From Chloroflexota bacterium (GTDB taxonomy: Bacteria; Chloroflexota; UBA5177; JANWHV01), in assembly GCA_025924845.1 (NCBI GenBank), contig JAICHN010000086.1, positions 1-14,048 on the forward strand: DNA of 14,048 nucleotides. Direction: 5' to 3'. Below are positions 1 through 6,551 of the stretch, in pieces. Under the pieces are notes generated by a model. That model was given only the letters and a program-made list of their open reading frames with translations, made no database searches and was not told where the DNA came from. How positions within the stretch are numbered: position 1 is the first letter of the stretch; every line of letters starts with the position of its first letter. The position numbers and the translations under genes were made by a program.

Positions 1-2
1 CA

Positions 3-1709
3 CATGGTGAAGCAGCGGCCTTCCCCTGGCGGGCTTTGGTGCTCAGCGGGCTGGCCTATCTGGCTATGGCTATCGCCTACACCTGGCCCTTGGCCGCTCA
101 TCTCAGCAACGGCATGCTCAACGAGGTCGATGCACAGGACGGCTACGAGCAGATCTGGGTCATCGCCTGGGTGCAACATGCACTGGCTACCGCGCCCACC
201 CATCTGGTCGACGCGCCGATCTTCTATCCTACGCCCGGCGTACTCGCCTATCAGGATCACATGACGCCGCTCGCCATACTGCTCTTTCCCGTGCAATGGC
301 TTACCGGTAATCCGCTCGTCGTCTACAATGTGGGCCTCATCCTGGCCTTTCCATGCACCGCCCTGGCCATGTACCCGCTCGCCTGGTACCTCAGCGGCGA
401 TGCGCGAGCCGCGTTTCTGGCCGGGATCATCGCGGCCTATTCTCCCTATCGGGAGCGGCACATCGTTCATCTCAACCAGTCCAGCGCCGAGGCGGTGCCG
501 CTGATCATCGGGAGCTTCGAGCGCGCGCGCCGGGACGGGGGCGTAGGCTGGTGGCTCGCGCTCGCGGGTGGCCTGTTTCTGTGCAGTACACTCAGCAACT
601 ACTACCTGGGCTACACCGTGCTCGGCCTGGGCGTTTACAGCCTGGTATTGCTGATCCGCCGTCAGCCGGTCGTCACCAGACAATCGCTCCGGAGCAGTTG
701 GGCCTTTGTCCTTGGTCTAGCCCCTCTTGTCCTGGTGCTGCTGCCCTACGTGCATGTGCAACAGACGGTGGGCGGCGAACGCAGCCTACAAGACGTGGTG
801 TACTTTTCAGCCGATGTTCGCGACTTCCTGCACGCGGGCCCGGAAAGCCTGCTCTACGGCTGGACCGACGCGCTCTGGCGCATTCCGCCGCTCAATGTGG
901 AGGTCTATCTCTTTCCTGGCTGGCTCGCCCTCGCCTTGCTCACCATTGGTGTATGGCGATCACGCGCGCCCCGCGGCGACTTCCTGGACATTGTGCGCGG
1001 GCGGGCCGTAGCCTATGCGCAAAGCGCCTTCGCGCTCGGGGTGCTGGCCCTGGGACCCTATCTTCGCCTTTTTGGCACCCTTACCCACCTAGCGCTGCCC
1101 TATATGGCCGTGTACTTCTGGCTGCCCGGTTTCAGCGGGTTCCGCGACGTTGGTCGTGTAGATCAAGTACTTACCGTTTTTGTGGCAGGGGCGGCGTCCG
1201 TGGGCGCCGCGCGCCTCCTGAGGCGCCGCTCACAACGGGCGGCCCGAACCATACTGGTTGCCCTGGCCGCAATTTTGATCCTCGAGTACGCGGTTATACA
1301 GAAACCGCTGTTTCCGGTGACGAGCGGCGACGCCATTCCCTCTGTTTACAAGTGGCTGGCCGCTCAGCCCAGCGGTGTGCTCCTTGAGCTACCGATCTGT
1401 GGGCTGCCCGGTCAGCCATGCCTGGAGGAATCCACCTACATGTATTACTCAACCTATCACTGGCATCCCTTGGTCAATGGTGGGGGCGGGTTCTTTCCGG
1501 CCGGCTGGAACGGGCGTGTCGCCCCTCTGCAGACCTTCCCTTCGGCCGCCGCCGATGCGATGATCAAGCAGCTTGATGTGCGCTACGTCATTGCGCACCC
1601 CACCTTTCCCCGCTATAGCGAGGCAGAGCACTTTTGCACCCGCGTCAAGCCCTGTGCGGGCTACCGTAGGTTACAGTTTGGGCGCGACCTCGTATTCGAG
1701 GTTGAGTAG
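3..1709 (+). CDS. Polytopic membrane protein, GT-C glycosyltransferase-like (5' partial)
   Basis: The reading frame is open from the left edge (first full codon at 3) to TAG at 1707-1709, so the true start probably lies outside the window. The first in-frame start codon is a TTG at 36, but the upstream in-frame residues (FPWRA before the first membrane helix) look like genuine coding sequence. About 10-11 hydrophobic segments are spread over the protein, starting with LAYLAMAIAYTWPLAAHL. The first loop has acidic residues (NEVDAQDGYEQ), then DAPIFYPTPGVLAY, a layout I know from large Chloroflexota/Acidobacteria membrane proteins of GT-C or YfhO-like type. The C-terminal part is a soluble domain with YYSTYHWHPLVNGGGG and DVRYVIAHP. 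Such proteins are thought to move sugars from lipid-linked donors on the outer membrane face, but neither donor nor acceptor can be read here. The gene is last in its direction and is followed by a convergent gap. The membrane-protein call is firm; glycosyltransferase is a family-level guess. Confidence 0.75.
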   Translation, partial: HGEAAAFPWRALVLSGLAYLAMAIAYTWPLAAHLSNGMLNEVDAQDGYEQIWVIAWVQHALATAPTHLVDAPIFYPTPGVLAYQDHMTPLAILLFPVQWLTGNPLVVYNVGLILAFPCTALAMYPLAWYLSGDARAAFLAGIIAAYSPYRERHIVHLNQSSAEAVPLIIGSFERARRDGGVGWWLALAGGLFLCSTLSNYYLGYTVLGLGVYSLVLLIRRQPVVTRQSLRSSWAFVLGLAPLVLVLLPYVHVQQTVGGERSLQDVVYFSADVRDFLHAGPESLLYGWTDALWRIPPLNVEVYLFPGWLALALLTIGVWRSRAPRGDFLDIVRGRAVAYAQSAFALGVLALGPYLRLFGTLTHLALPYMAVYFWLPGFSGFRDVGRVDQVLTVFVAGAASVGAARLLRRRSQRAARTILVALAAILILEYAVIQKPLFPVTSGDAIPSVYKWLAAQPSGVLLELPICGLPGQPCLEESTYMYYSTYHWHPLVNGGGGFFPAGWNGRVAPLQTFPSAAADAMIKQLDVRYVIAHPTFPRYSEAEHFCTRVKPCAGYRRLQFGRDLVFEVE

Positions 1710-1771
1710 CGAGGTGAACCTTCGTGCTTGACGCTGAACTAGTACAGCTTGGCGTAAGTGTTCTCACGCTT

Positions 1772-1837
1772 GTAGGGGCACCCCTTGTGGGTGTCCTGGT
1801 TCGGGCCGCCAAGGGCACCCACAAGGGGTGCCCCTAC
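1772..1837. repeat. Long near-perfect inverted repeat in a convergent gap
   Basis: The arms 1772-1796 and 1813-1837 pair over 25 positions with a single T-G wobble, and 1797 pairs with 1812, leaving a loop of about 14 nt. The arms begin GTAGGGGCACCCC and end GGGGTGCCCCTAC. A second, outer pair (CTTGGCG at 1748-1754 with CGCCAAG at 1853-1859) encloses the structure. It sits between the 3' ends of the membrane-protein gene and the minus-strand DUF5808 gene. It could act as a two-way terminator, though there is no T-run. It also resembles the dispersed GTAGGGGC-type palindromes I know from Chloroflexota and cyanobacterial genomes; copy number cannot be judged from one window. Confidence 0.85.
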
Positions 1838-1878
1838 GACACCCAACGGAACCGCCAAGGTATTTGGGCCAAGCGATA

Positions 1879-2070
1879 CTAGCGACGACGGATGAGGCCA
1901 ATACGGCGACCTAGCTCGTAGAAGTTGATGTCATAGCCCCACCCAAACGCCTTCGGTGTGAGGACATGGCGATCATTCGGATTCCAGGACCGCTGCTTTA
2001 TCCGCGCCATAGTCGGCCTGCGCCAATCGTAGGGGAAACCAAGAAATCGCTTTGGCTTATTTGAGCTCAT
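1879..2070 (-). CDS. DUF5808-type small protein
   Basis: This is a 63-residue minus-strand gene. Its start is fixed by a strong GGAGGTG ribosome-binding site 4 nt before the ATG; an in-frame ATG 14 codons further up has no such site. The sequence reads FLGFPYDWRRPT, then WNPNDRHVLTPKAFGWGYDINF, matching the DUF5808 pattern (FLG-PYDWR-PT, WNPDDP, FTPKVFGWGY-INF) that I know from Actinobacteria and Chloroflexota. In larger members the domain is attached to membrane segments; here it stands alone and has no signal peptide or membrane helix. It is basic, ending in IGLIRRR. The function is unknown. It is transcribed towards the 1772-1837 hairpin and divergently from the kinase gene. The main doubt is its small size, but motif conservation plus the ribosome-binding site make a real gene likely. 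Confidence 0.8.
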   Translation of the reverse strand: MSSNKPKRFLGFPYDWRRPTMARIKQRSWNPNDRHVLTPKAFGWGYDINFYELGRRIGLIRRR

Positions 2071-2074
2071 GTTG

Positions 2075-2081
2075 CACCTCC
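2075..2081 (-). promoter_or_regulatory. Ribosome-binding site of the DUF5808 gene
   Basis: The minus strand reads GGAGGTG, close to the full anti-16S complement, 4 nt upstream of the ATG at 2070. It selects this start over the longer frame. Confidence 0.75.
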
Positions 2082-2398
2082 AGAACGCCCAAGGGTTCAA
2101 GCCGGGCCGCACGGCTGATGTTATCAGCCGGCATGCTCCACTTTGAGTGTCCTACCGCGCCACGCAAAGCGCAAGATTGCCCTTGAAACTTGCCACCCCT
2201 TCCTATACCCTGCCGGCCCGGCTACGCTTGCCATGCTACAATTTGTGGAGCATCTAAATATGATTCAGTCTGTCGGTCCCGGACAGAGCGGCTGCTTCCA
2301 TCGCCGCGGTCCGCCACGGAACTTCAGTGCGATCCGGTGTGGTACGAGCAGCGCCTACGGGACTGGCGGCAGCATGGGCTGAACGAGGGCGGGCTCCG

Positions 2399-2404
2399 AA
2401 AGGA
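2399..2404 (+). promoter_or_regulatory. Probable ribosome-binding site of the histidine kinase gene
   Basis: AAAGGA lies 10 nt before the GTG at 2415. It is of medium strength and slightly far, but it supports this start over the in-frame TTG at 2190. Confidence 0.45.
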
Positions 2405-2414
2405 CAGAAGCGCA

Positions 2415-4091
2415 GTGATCGGTGAGACCGGCTTTAGTACCCCTATCGCACTCGACCGCGGCGTATTTATGCGCCGGCTTATCGCCGGCCTCGGCCATCT
2501 CAACGAGGGCATCCTGGGCAGCGACGTGGCGGGCGCCTACGTGATGAACGTAGGTCTCTCGATGGGGGCGGCTATCGAGGCGGAGTACAAGCGGTACTGG
2601 GGGATCGATCGTTCCTTTACGGTGAGCGAATATGCTCACGTCATCATCGACCTCAAACAGAAGATCAACGGCAACTTCTCTCTGGTCTCCAAAGATGATG
2701 AAAAGGTGGTGGTGCGCACCACGTCGTGCCCGTTTGACGAGTTCGTGCGCCAATCGCCGTCGCTGTGCTTCATGACCAGCTCCGTATTCGGCGGCATCGC
2801 CGCGCGAAACTTCGGCTACGCCAAGACCGTGCTCCATAAGCGGATCGCCCTTGGTGACCCCGGCTGCTACGTCAGCGTCTATCTCAAACGAACGCCCGCG
2901 GCAGTGAAGGCGGTCGGTAAAGAGTATTTTCCGGACATCAACCGGGCCAGTCCCGACATTGCCGAGCAACTGCGCCTGATGGAGAGTATTCGTGACCTAA
3001 GGCGACAACTCGGCGAGACCAGCTCGCGTTGGGAGGAGATCGCCCATGCGGCGGCCGAGGCAATCCTTGTCGTCACGCCTGAAGGAAAGATCGTCTTCGC
3101 GAACGCGCGCTGGCGGGACATGCTCGGCGTCGAGGGCGCCGAGTTGGTCGGAGGGCCATTCTCTCGCATCGTACACCCTGAAGACCAGGCCGGAGTGCAT
3201 GACCTCCTGGAGACGGCACTGGCGGGCCGACGGGCGATCGGACACGAGTGCCGACTGCGCCACCGCGACACCAGTTGGCGCGATGCCGGCGTGAGCGCCG
3301 GTCCGGTTCGCGACGACGAACAGCATGTGGTGGGGGCTCTGGCCATCGTACGCGACGTGACCGAGGAGCGCGATACTCAACGCCTGAAGGATGCCCTGCT
3401 TTCTACCGCGACCCATGAACTGCGGACACCGGTGACGACGATCAAGGGTTTAACCCAGGTGCTCCTCCGCACCCTTGAAAAGGGCGGCAACGTTGACTCG
3501 GAGGAATTCGCCGCCCGGTTGCGGACGATTCAACACGAGGCGGATCGCCTGGCCTTGCTGGGTACCGAACTGTCCGATGCTGCCCGACTCCGCACGGGCA
3601 AGCTCGCGGCCAACCTGCAGCGGTTCGACTTGCGGGACATCGTGGAGGATGCCGTAGGTAGGGAACGTGAGTTGCTCGACGCCGGCTCAAGGCACCGCCT
3701 GGAAGTTTGCCGGCCAGCGGAGCCCGTGCCGGTGAAGGTTGAGCGGGCCCGGATCGAACGGGTTGTTACTAACCTGATCGAGAACGCGATTAAGTATTCG
3801 CCCGCGGGCGGCTCAATCACGATCGCCACCGATGCGACGGACTCAGCGGCCCGGGCCATCGTTACCGACCAGGGCATCGGCATTCCGGAGGCTGATCTCG
3901 CCAGGCTTGGCACACCATTCTTCCGAGGCTCGAACGCCTCGGCGCGCAACTTCAATGGCCTGGGCCTTGGCCTGCACCTTAGCAAGGCGATCGTCGAGGC
4001 CCATGGTGGTGAGTTGACTTTCAACAGCATCGAGGGCGCCGGGACAACGGTGATCGTTTCCTTGCCGCCGGCCAATACCGAAGGCCCGTAG
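2415..4091 (+). CDS. Soluble histidine kinase: MetOD1-like domain, PAS, HisKA, HATPase
   Basis: This is a cytoplasmic sensor kinase of about 558 residues with no membrane segment. Residues about 9-160 match the 'methanogen output domain 1' family, with the run YVMNVGLSMG, TSCPFDEF, SLCFMTSSVFGGIAARNFGYA and ALGDPGC. Three cysteines (about C105, C118, C151) sit in its most conserved motifs. A short helical linker leads to a PAS domain (about 205-325). The HisKA H-box is THELRTP with the phospho-accepting histidine at about 334. The ATPase has an N-box (NLIENAIKYSP, about 453), a G1 box (DQGIGIP, about 485) and a G2 box (NGLGLGL, about 514-520), so it looks catalytically intact. Its likely partner is the receiver encoded 3 nt downstream. 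I chose the GTG at 2415 because the conserved part begins just after it and AAAGGA precedes it. The kinase call is firm; the ligand is unknown. Confidence 0.9.
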   Translation: MIGETGFSTPIALDRGVFMRRLIAGLGHLNEGILGSDVAGAYVMNVGLSMGAAIEAEYKRYWGIDRSFTVSEYAHVIIDLKQKINGNFSLVSKDDEKVVVRTTSCPFDEFVRQSPSLCFMTSSVFGGIAARNFGYAKTVLHKRIALGDPGCYVSVYLKRTPAAVKAVGKEYFPDINRASPDIAEQLRLMESIRDLRRQLGETSSRWEEIAHAAAEAILVVTPEGKIVFANARWRDMLGVEGAELVGGPFSRIVHPEDQAGVHDLLETALAGRRAIGHECRLRHRDTSWRDAGVSAGPVRDDEQHVVGALAIVRDVTEERDTQRLKDALLSTATHELRTPVTTIKGLTQVLLRTLEKGGNVDSEEFAARLRTIQHEADRLALLGTELSDAARLRTGKLAANLQRFDLRDIVEDAVGRERELLDAGSRHRLEVCRPAEPVPVKVERARIERVVTNLIENAIKYSPAGGSITIATDATDSAARAIVTDQGIGIPEADLARLGTPFFRGSNASARNFNGLGLGLHLSKAIVEAHGGELTFNSIEGAGTTVIVSLPPANTEGP

Positions 4092-4094
4092 CCG

Positions 4095-4463
4095 GTGGCC
4101 GAGGATCAGACCATACTGATCGTGGATGATGATCGGGGCTTGCAGGAGACGCTGAAGGCGATCCTGGCAACGGCCGACTACAACGTGGTGGTGGCTGGAG
4201 ACGGCCTGGAGGCACTGGAAAAGGTCGGCGAGCATACGCCGCACCTCATTCTCCTTGACCTTGTGATGCCTCGCATGGACGGCTTCTCCTTCGTAGAGGA
4301 ACTGGAGCGCCGTGGGCTACGCTCCCTGCAGCCTATCCTCGCTCTTACCGCCGACGCCCGTGTCGAGGAGAAGGCGGCACGGTTGCGCGCCGACGCCTAC
4401 GTGGCAAAGCCGTTCGACATGGACGATCTCCTCGCCAAGGTGGCGCGGCTAATCGGGTGCTGA
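4095..4463 (+). CDS. Stand-alone response regulator receiver
   Basis: This 122-residue CheY-like protein starts with GTG and lies 3 nt after the kinase stop codon, so the two are almost surely co-transcribed and possibly translationally coupled. All receiver landmarks are present: the acidic pocket (ILIVDDD, D11-D13), the phospho-accepting aspartate D55 in LLDLVMPRMDG, the switch threonine T85 in ALTAD, and the conserved lysine K105 in AKPFD. There is no DNA-binding or enzymatic output domain, because the frame ends soon after the last receiver helix. It must therefore act through protein contact, as a phosphorelay intermediate or as an allosteric partner. Kinase plus single-domain receiver pairs are common in Chloroflexota. 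The target cannot be deduced. The paralogous membrane-protein cassette starts about 460 nt downstream on the same strand. Confidence 0.93.
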   Translation: MAEDQTILIVDDDRGLQETLKAILATADYNVVVAGDGLEALEKVGEHTPHLILLDLVMPRMDGFSFVEELERRGLRSLQPILALTADARVEEKAARLRADAYVAKPFDMDDLLAKVARLIGC

Positions 4464-4598
4464 GCGGCTACCGCCCCCTGGACCTACTCCGCAGGCTGGA
4501 AGGCGCGCATCCCGGGGCATAGCAAGCCAAAAGAGGCGTTTAGCCAGGGCGCGGACGCGGTTCGCGGCTGCGCCACGACTTCTTCTTTCGGCAAGGGA

Positions 4599-4627
4599 TT
4601 GACGGGGCGCGCTATCCCATGTAGGCT
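4599..4627 (+). promoter_or_regulatory. Candidate sigma-70-like promoter upstream of gene A
   Basis: TTGACG (4599-4604, five of six matches to the -35 consensus) is followed after exactly 17 nt by TAGGCT (4622-4627, only three of six matches to the -10 box). The -35 box and spacing are good and the -10 box is weak. It would serve the A-B genes and perhaps C. Confidence 0.3.
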
Positions 4628-4908
4628 GCTGTCCATGGGCAGCCATTGTATCGTATGCGGTTTTCCGGGATTGTAGCGATCCCGCGCGCTGCGGATGCAT
4701 GGCCGGTCTGCGACCCTCCGGTGATGGATACACCTCCTCAGTTCAAGGCTCGTGACAAATGCTCATGCGAGGCGCGGATCGTGAAGGGCTTAAGGGATTC
4801 AATCGGACTATGATGACTGGTGAGCACGAACTCGGCTTGCAAGCGGTGATCCGCATGGTTACATTGGACGCACTCGACTCGAACATCAAACCGTGGTTGC
4901 TCAGGGCA

Positions 4909-4916
4909 GGGAGAGG
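4909..4916 (+). promoter_or_regulatory. Ribosome-binding site of gene A
   Basis: GGGAGAGG, with AGGGAG at 4908-4913, lies directly before the ATG at 4920. It decides against the in-frame GTG at 4893, which would put this purine tract inside the coding sequence. Confidence 0.65.
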
Positions 4917-4919
4917 CTG

Positions 4920-6551
4920 ATGGCCGAGTCGATACGCCTGGAGGGTCTCGCCCCTACCGAGGGCATCAGCCCCGGCGGAAGCCGCCGCATCGTACTCACC
5001 GTGACCAACGCGGGCGAGATCGTAGACCAGTATATGCTCAGCGTGACCGGGTTGGATGAAACGTGGTACACGTTGGAACCGGTCGCCGTGTCGCTCTTTC
5101 CGGGAGCGAACGGGCGGGCCGAACTGACCCTGCATCCGCCCGCGGGCAAGGAAGGGCAGGCCGGTGTCTATCCCTTCAGCGTACACGCAACGTCCAGCAG
5201 CGACGCCGCGATCCATACCACGGCCGAGTGCGAGCTGCGGATCAGCACGGTCGGCAAGCCCGGCGTGGATGTCCGACCGCTGCGGGCCGAAGGACGCCAG
5301 GCGACCTTTCGCGTGGCCTGGAAAAACCCCAGCAACGGCCCGGTAAATATAGAGTTGATGGCGCGCGACGCCGAGGCCGCCCTTAACATGTTCATTAATC
5401 CCATCGGACCGGTACCTGTACCGGCGGGCGAGGAACGCACCGTGGAAGTGACGGTGCGGCCCCGCCACCGAGAGACAGTGGGTGGACCGCACCTCTATGA
5501 ACTGGAGTTCCTCGGCCTCAAGCCGGGCACCGATGACTTGCTGGAACCGGGACTCAAACGGTTCGCCCACTATACCTACGTGCCGCCGATTCGGACTCTC
5601 TCCTTGCCGAGGTGGCTGCGCCGTCTGCCAATATGGGCCCTGCTCGCGTTGCTGCTGTTGCTTATCGCGGTGCTCTTCTTGGGCGGCCGTAAGGTAGGCA
5701 ACGCGGTAGCGCACTCCACGCGGGCCACTTCAACCCGCACCGCAACGGCCAGTCCCACCGTGCCCAAGCCGACGGCCACTCTGGTGCCCACGGCGGTGCC
5801 CACCCAGGTACCGCCGCCCAAAGTCGGCAGTTTCGGTGTCCAGGTCGATCCAAAGGGCAACGCCGCCCTCGCCTGGGCGGTGCAAGGAGCGAAGCAAGTG
5901 ACCCTTGACGGAAAGCGGGTTGAGTCCAGCGGCAATCTTCCGATCAAGGTTATTAAGCCGCGAACCTACGTATTGAGCGCCTCGGACGAGGCCGGCACCG
6001 TATCGCGATTCCTCGAGGTGGTGCCGCCTCCAATCAAGAAGCTCTCGGTAGCCCAACCGGACCAGCGCCTGGATCTGCCAAGCATCCGGCAATTCGCCAT
6101 CCACGCCGATCCTCGTTCGGGCGCCCTTACCGTGACTTGGCAGACGCAGGGTTCCGATCAGCGCACCCTGAACAATAAAAAGATCGGGGCCAAAGGCAGC
6201 GCCGCCGTGCCCGTAAAGGGCCCACGCCGCTATGTACTTAGAGCAATGAATGGGGCAGGGGCAACCACCGCCATTCTGATGCTCCCCGCCGCGCCGGCGC
6301 CGCGGGCGCGCACCGTCGTCCTCAAACTCCCTTCCATACCGCTCTTTACCCTCCGCCATCCCCATGAAGGAACGCCGTATTCCCTGGTCTGGCGCACCAC
6401 CAACGCCGTGTCCGTCACCTTGAACGGAGTGGCCGTCTCCACCTCCGGCAGTCAAGTGTTGCATCCGCCTCTTTCCAGCAAACGGTACATTCTGCTGGTC
6501 ACCAATCAGAACGGCCAGGTGCGCGGACAGGTAGAGGTGGTGGTCAAATGA
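4920..6551 (+). CDS. Cassette gene A: single-pass membrane protein, two beta-sandwich domains plus three Ig-like repeats
   Basis: The protein has 543 residues and no signal peptide. Residues 1-105 form a NEW3/CARDB-like beta-sandwich with landmarks shared by all four cassette proteins: VDQY, ETWY, SLFPG, HPP and AG-YPF. Residues about 110-225 form a second sandwich (GRQATFRVAWKN, RPRHRETVG). Then comes a basic juxtamembrane motif, LSLPRWLRRLP, and one membrane helix (about 238-256). By the positive-inside rule the N-terminal domains are cytosolic and the rest is outside. The outer part has a short Thr/Pro linker and three Ig-like repeats starting near residues 298, 386 and 470, each with a pattern like F...L.W...V.L.G..V..SG...Y.L.A.N..G. 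Its last codons overlap gene B (ATGA). Similar actinobacterial proteins are named 'hydrolytic protein' (COG1470-like), but I see no hydrolase motif. A tether, adhesin or receptor role is inferred. Confidence 0.88.
   Translation: MAESIRLEGLAPTEGISPGGSRRIVLTVTNAGEIVDQYMLSVTGLDETWYTLEPVAVSLFPGANGRAELTLHPPAGKEGQAGVYPFSVHATSSSDAAIHTTAECELRISTVGKPGVDVRPLRAEGRQATFRVAWKNPSNGPVNIELMARDAEAALNMFINPIGPVPVPAGEERTVEVTVRPRHRETVGGPHLYELEFLGLKPGTDDLLEPGLKRFAHYTYVPPIRTLSLPRWLRRLPIWALLALLLLLIAVLFLGGRKVGNAVAHSTRATSTRTATASPTVPKPTATLVPTAVPTQVPPPKVGSFGVQVDPKGNAALAWAVQGAKQVTLDGKRVESSGNLPIKVIKPRTYVLSASDEAGTVSRFLEVVPPPIKKLSVAQPDQRLDLPSIRQFAIHADPRSGALTVTWQTQGSDQRTLNNKKIGAKGSAAVPVKGPRRYVLRAMNGAGATTAILMLPAAPAPRARTVVLKLPSIPLFTLRHPHEGTPYSLVWRTTNAVSVTLNGVAVSTSGSQVLHPPLSSKRYILLVTNQNGQVRGQVEVVVK

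Larger units (their letters stand above)
2071..2414. other. Divergent intergenic region with a small hairpin
   Basis: This 344-nt gap separates the minus-strand DUF5808 gene from the plus-strand kinase gene and must hold both promoters. The clearest element is a perfect 8-bp inverted repeat, CGGCTGAT-GTT-ATCAGCCG at 2112-2130, which could be an operator or an mRNA hairpin in the DUF5808 leader. Two AT-richer spots resemble -10 boxes for the kinase (TACAAT at 2237-2242 and TATGAT at 2259-2264), but neither has a convincing -35 box at 16-18 nt. The frame of the kinase stays open upstream to a TTG at 2190; those residues look non-coding. I see no convincing extra gene. Confidence 0.5.
4464..4919. 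other. Intergenic region before the membrane-protein cassette
   Basis: This is 456 nt with no convincing gene on either strand. It contains a tiny hairpin directly after the receiver stop (GCGG-CTA-CCGC, 4464-4474, no T-run), a candidate promoter (4599-4627), and two small inverted repeats: GGCTGC/GCAGCC (4624-4644) and CGGGAT/ATCCCG (4666-4684). If the candidate promoter is real, gene A has a leader of roughly 285 nt, long enough for an RNA switch or small RNA. I do not recognise a known riboswitch class. The only short plus-strand frame, starting near 4723, ends after about 29 codons and has no ribosome-binding site. Confidence 0.5.

Noticed and set aside
36..1709. TTG at 36 as the true start of the first gene
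   Set aside because: The frame is open to the window edge, the upstream in-frame residues read naturally into the first helix, and no ribosome-binding site precedes the TTG.
1728..1755. TTGACG after the first gene as a promoter
   Set aside because: There is no -10-like sequence at 16-18 nt and no plus-strand gene follows. The hairpin region comes next.
2190..2414. Extended N-terminus of the kinase from a TTG at 2190
   Set aside because: The extra 75 residues (Pro, Arg and Cys scattered) resemble no domain and cover the region where the promoter must lie. GTG at 2415 with AAAGGA is better.
4743..5714. A 323-codon open frame on the minus strand
   Set aside because: It lies antisense to gene A, which has clear domains and a good ribosome-binding site. 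Its product is rich in Arg, Gly and His with no recognisable motif, as is typical of shadow frames in GC-rich DNA.
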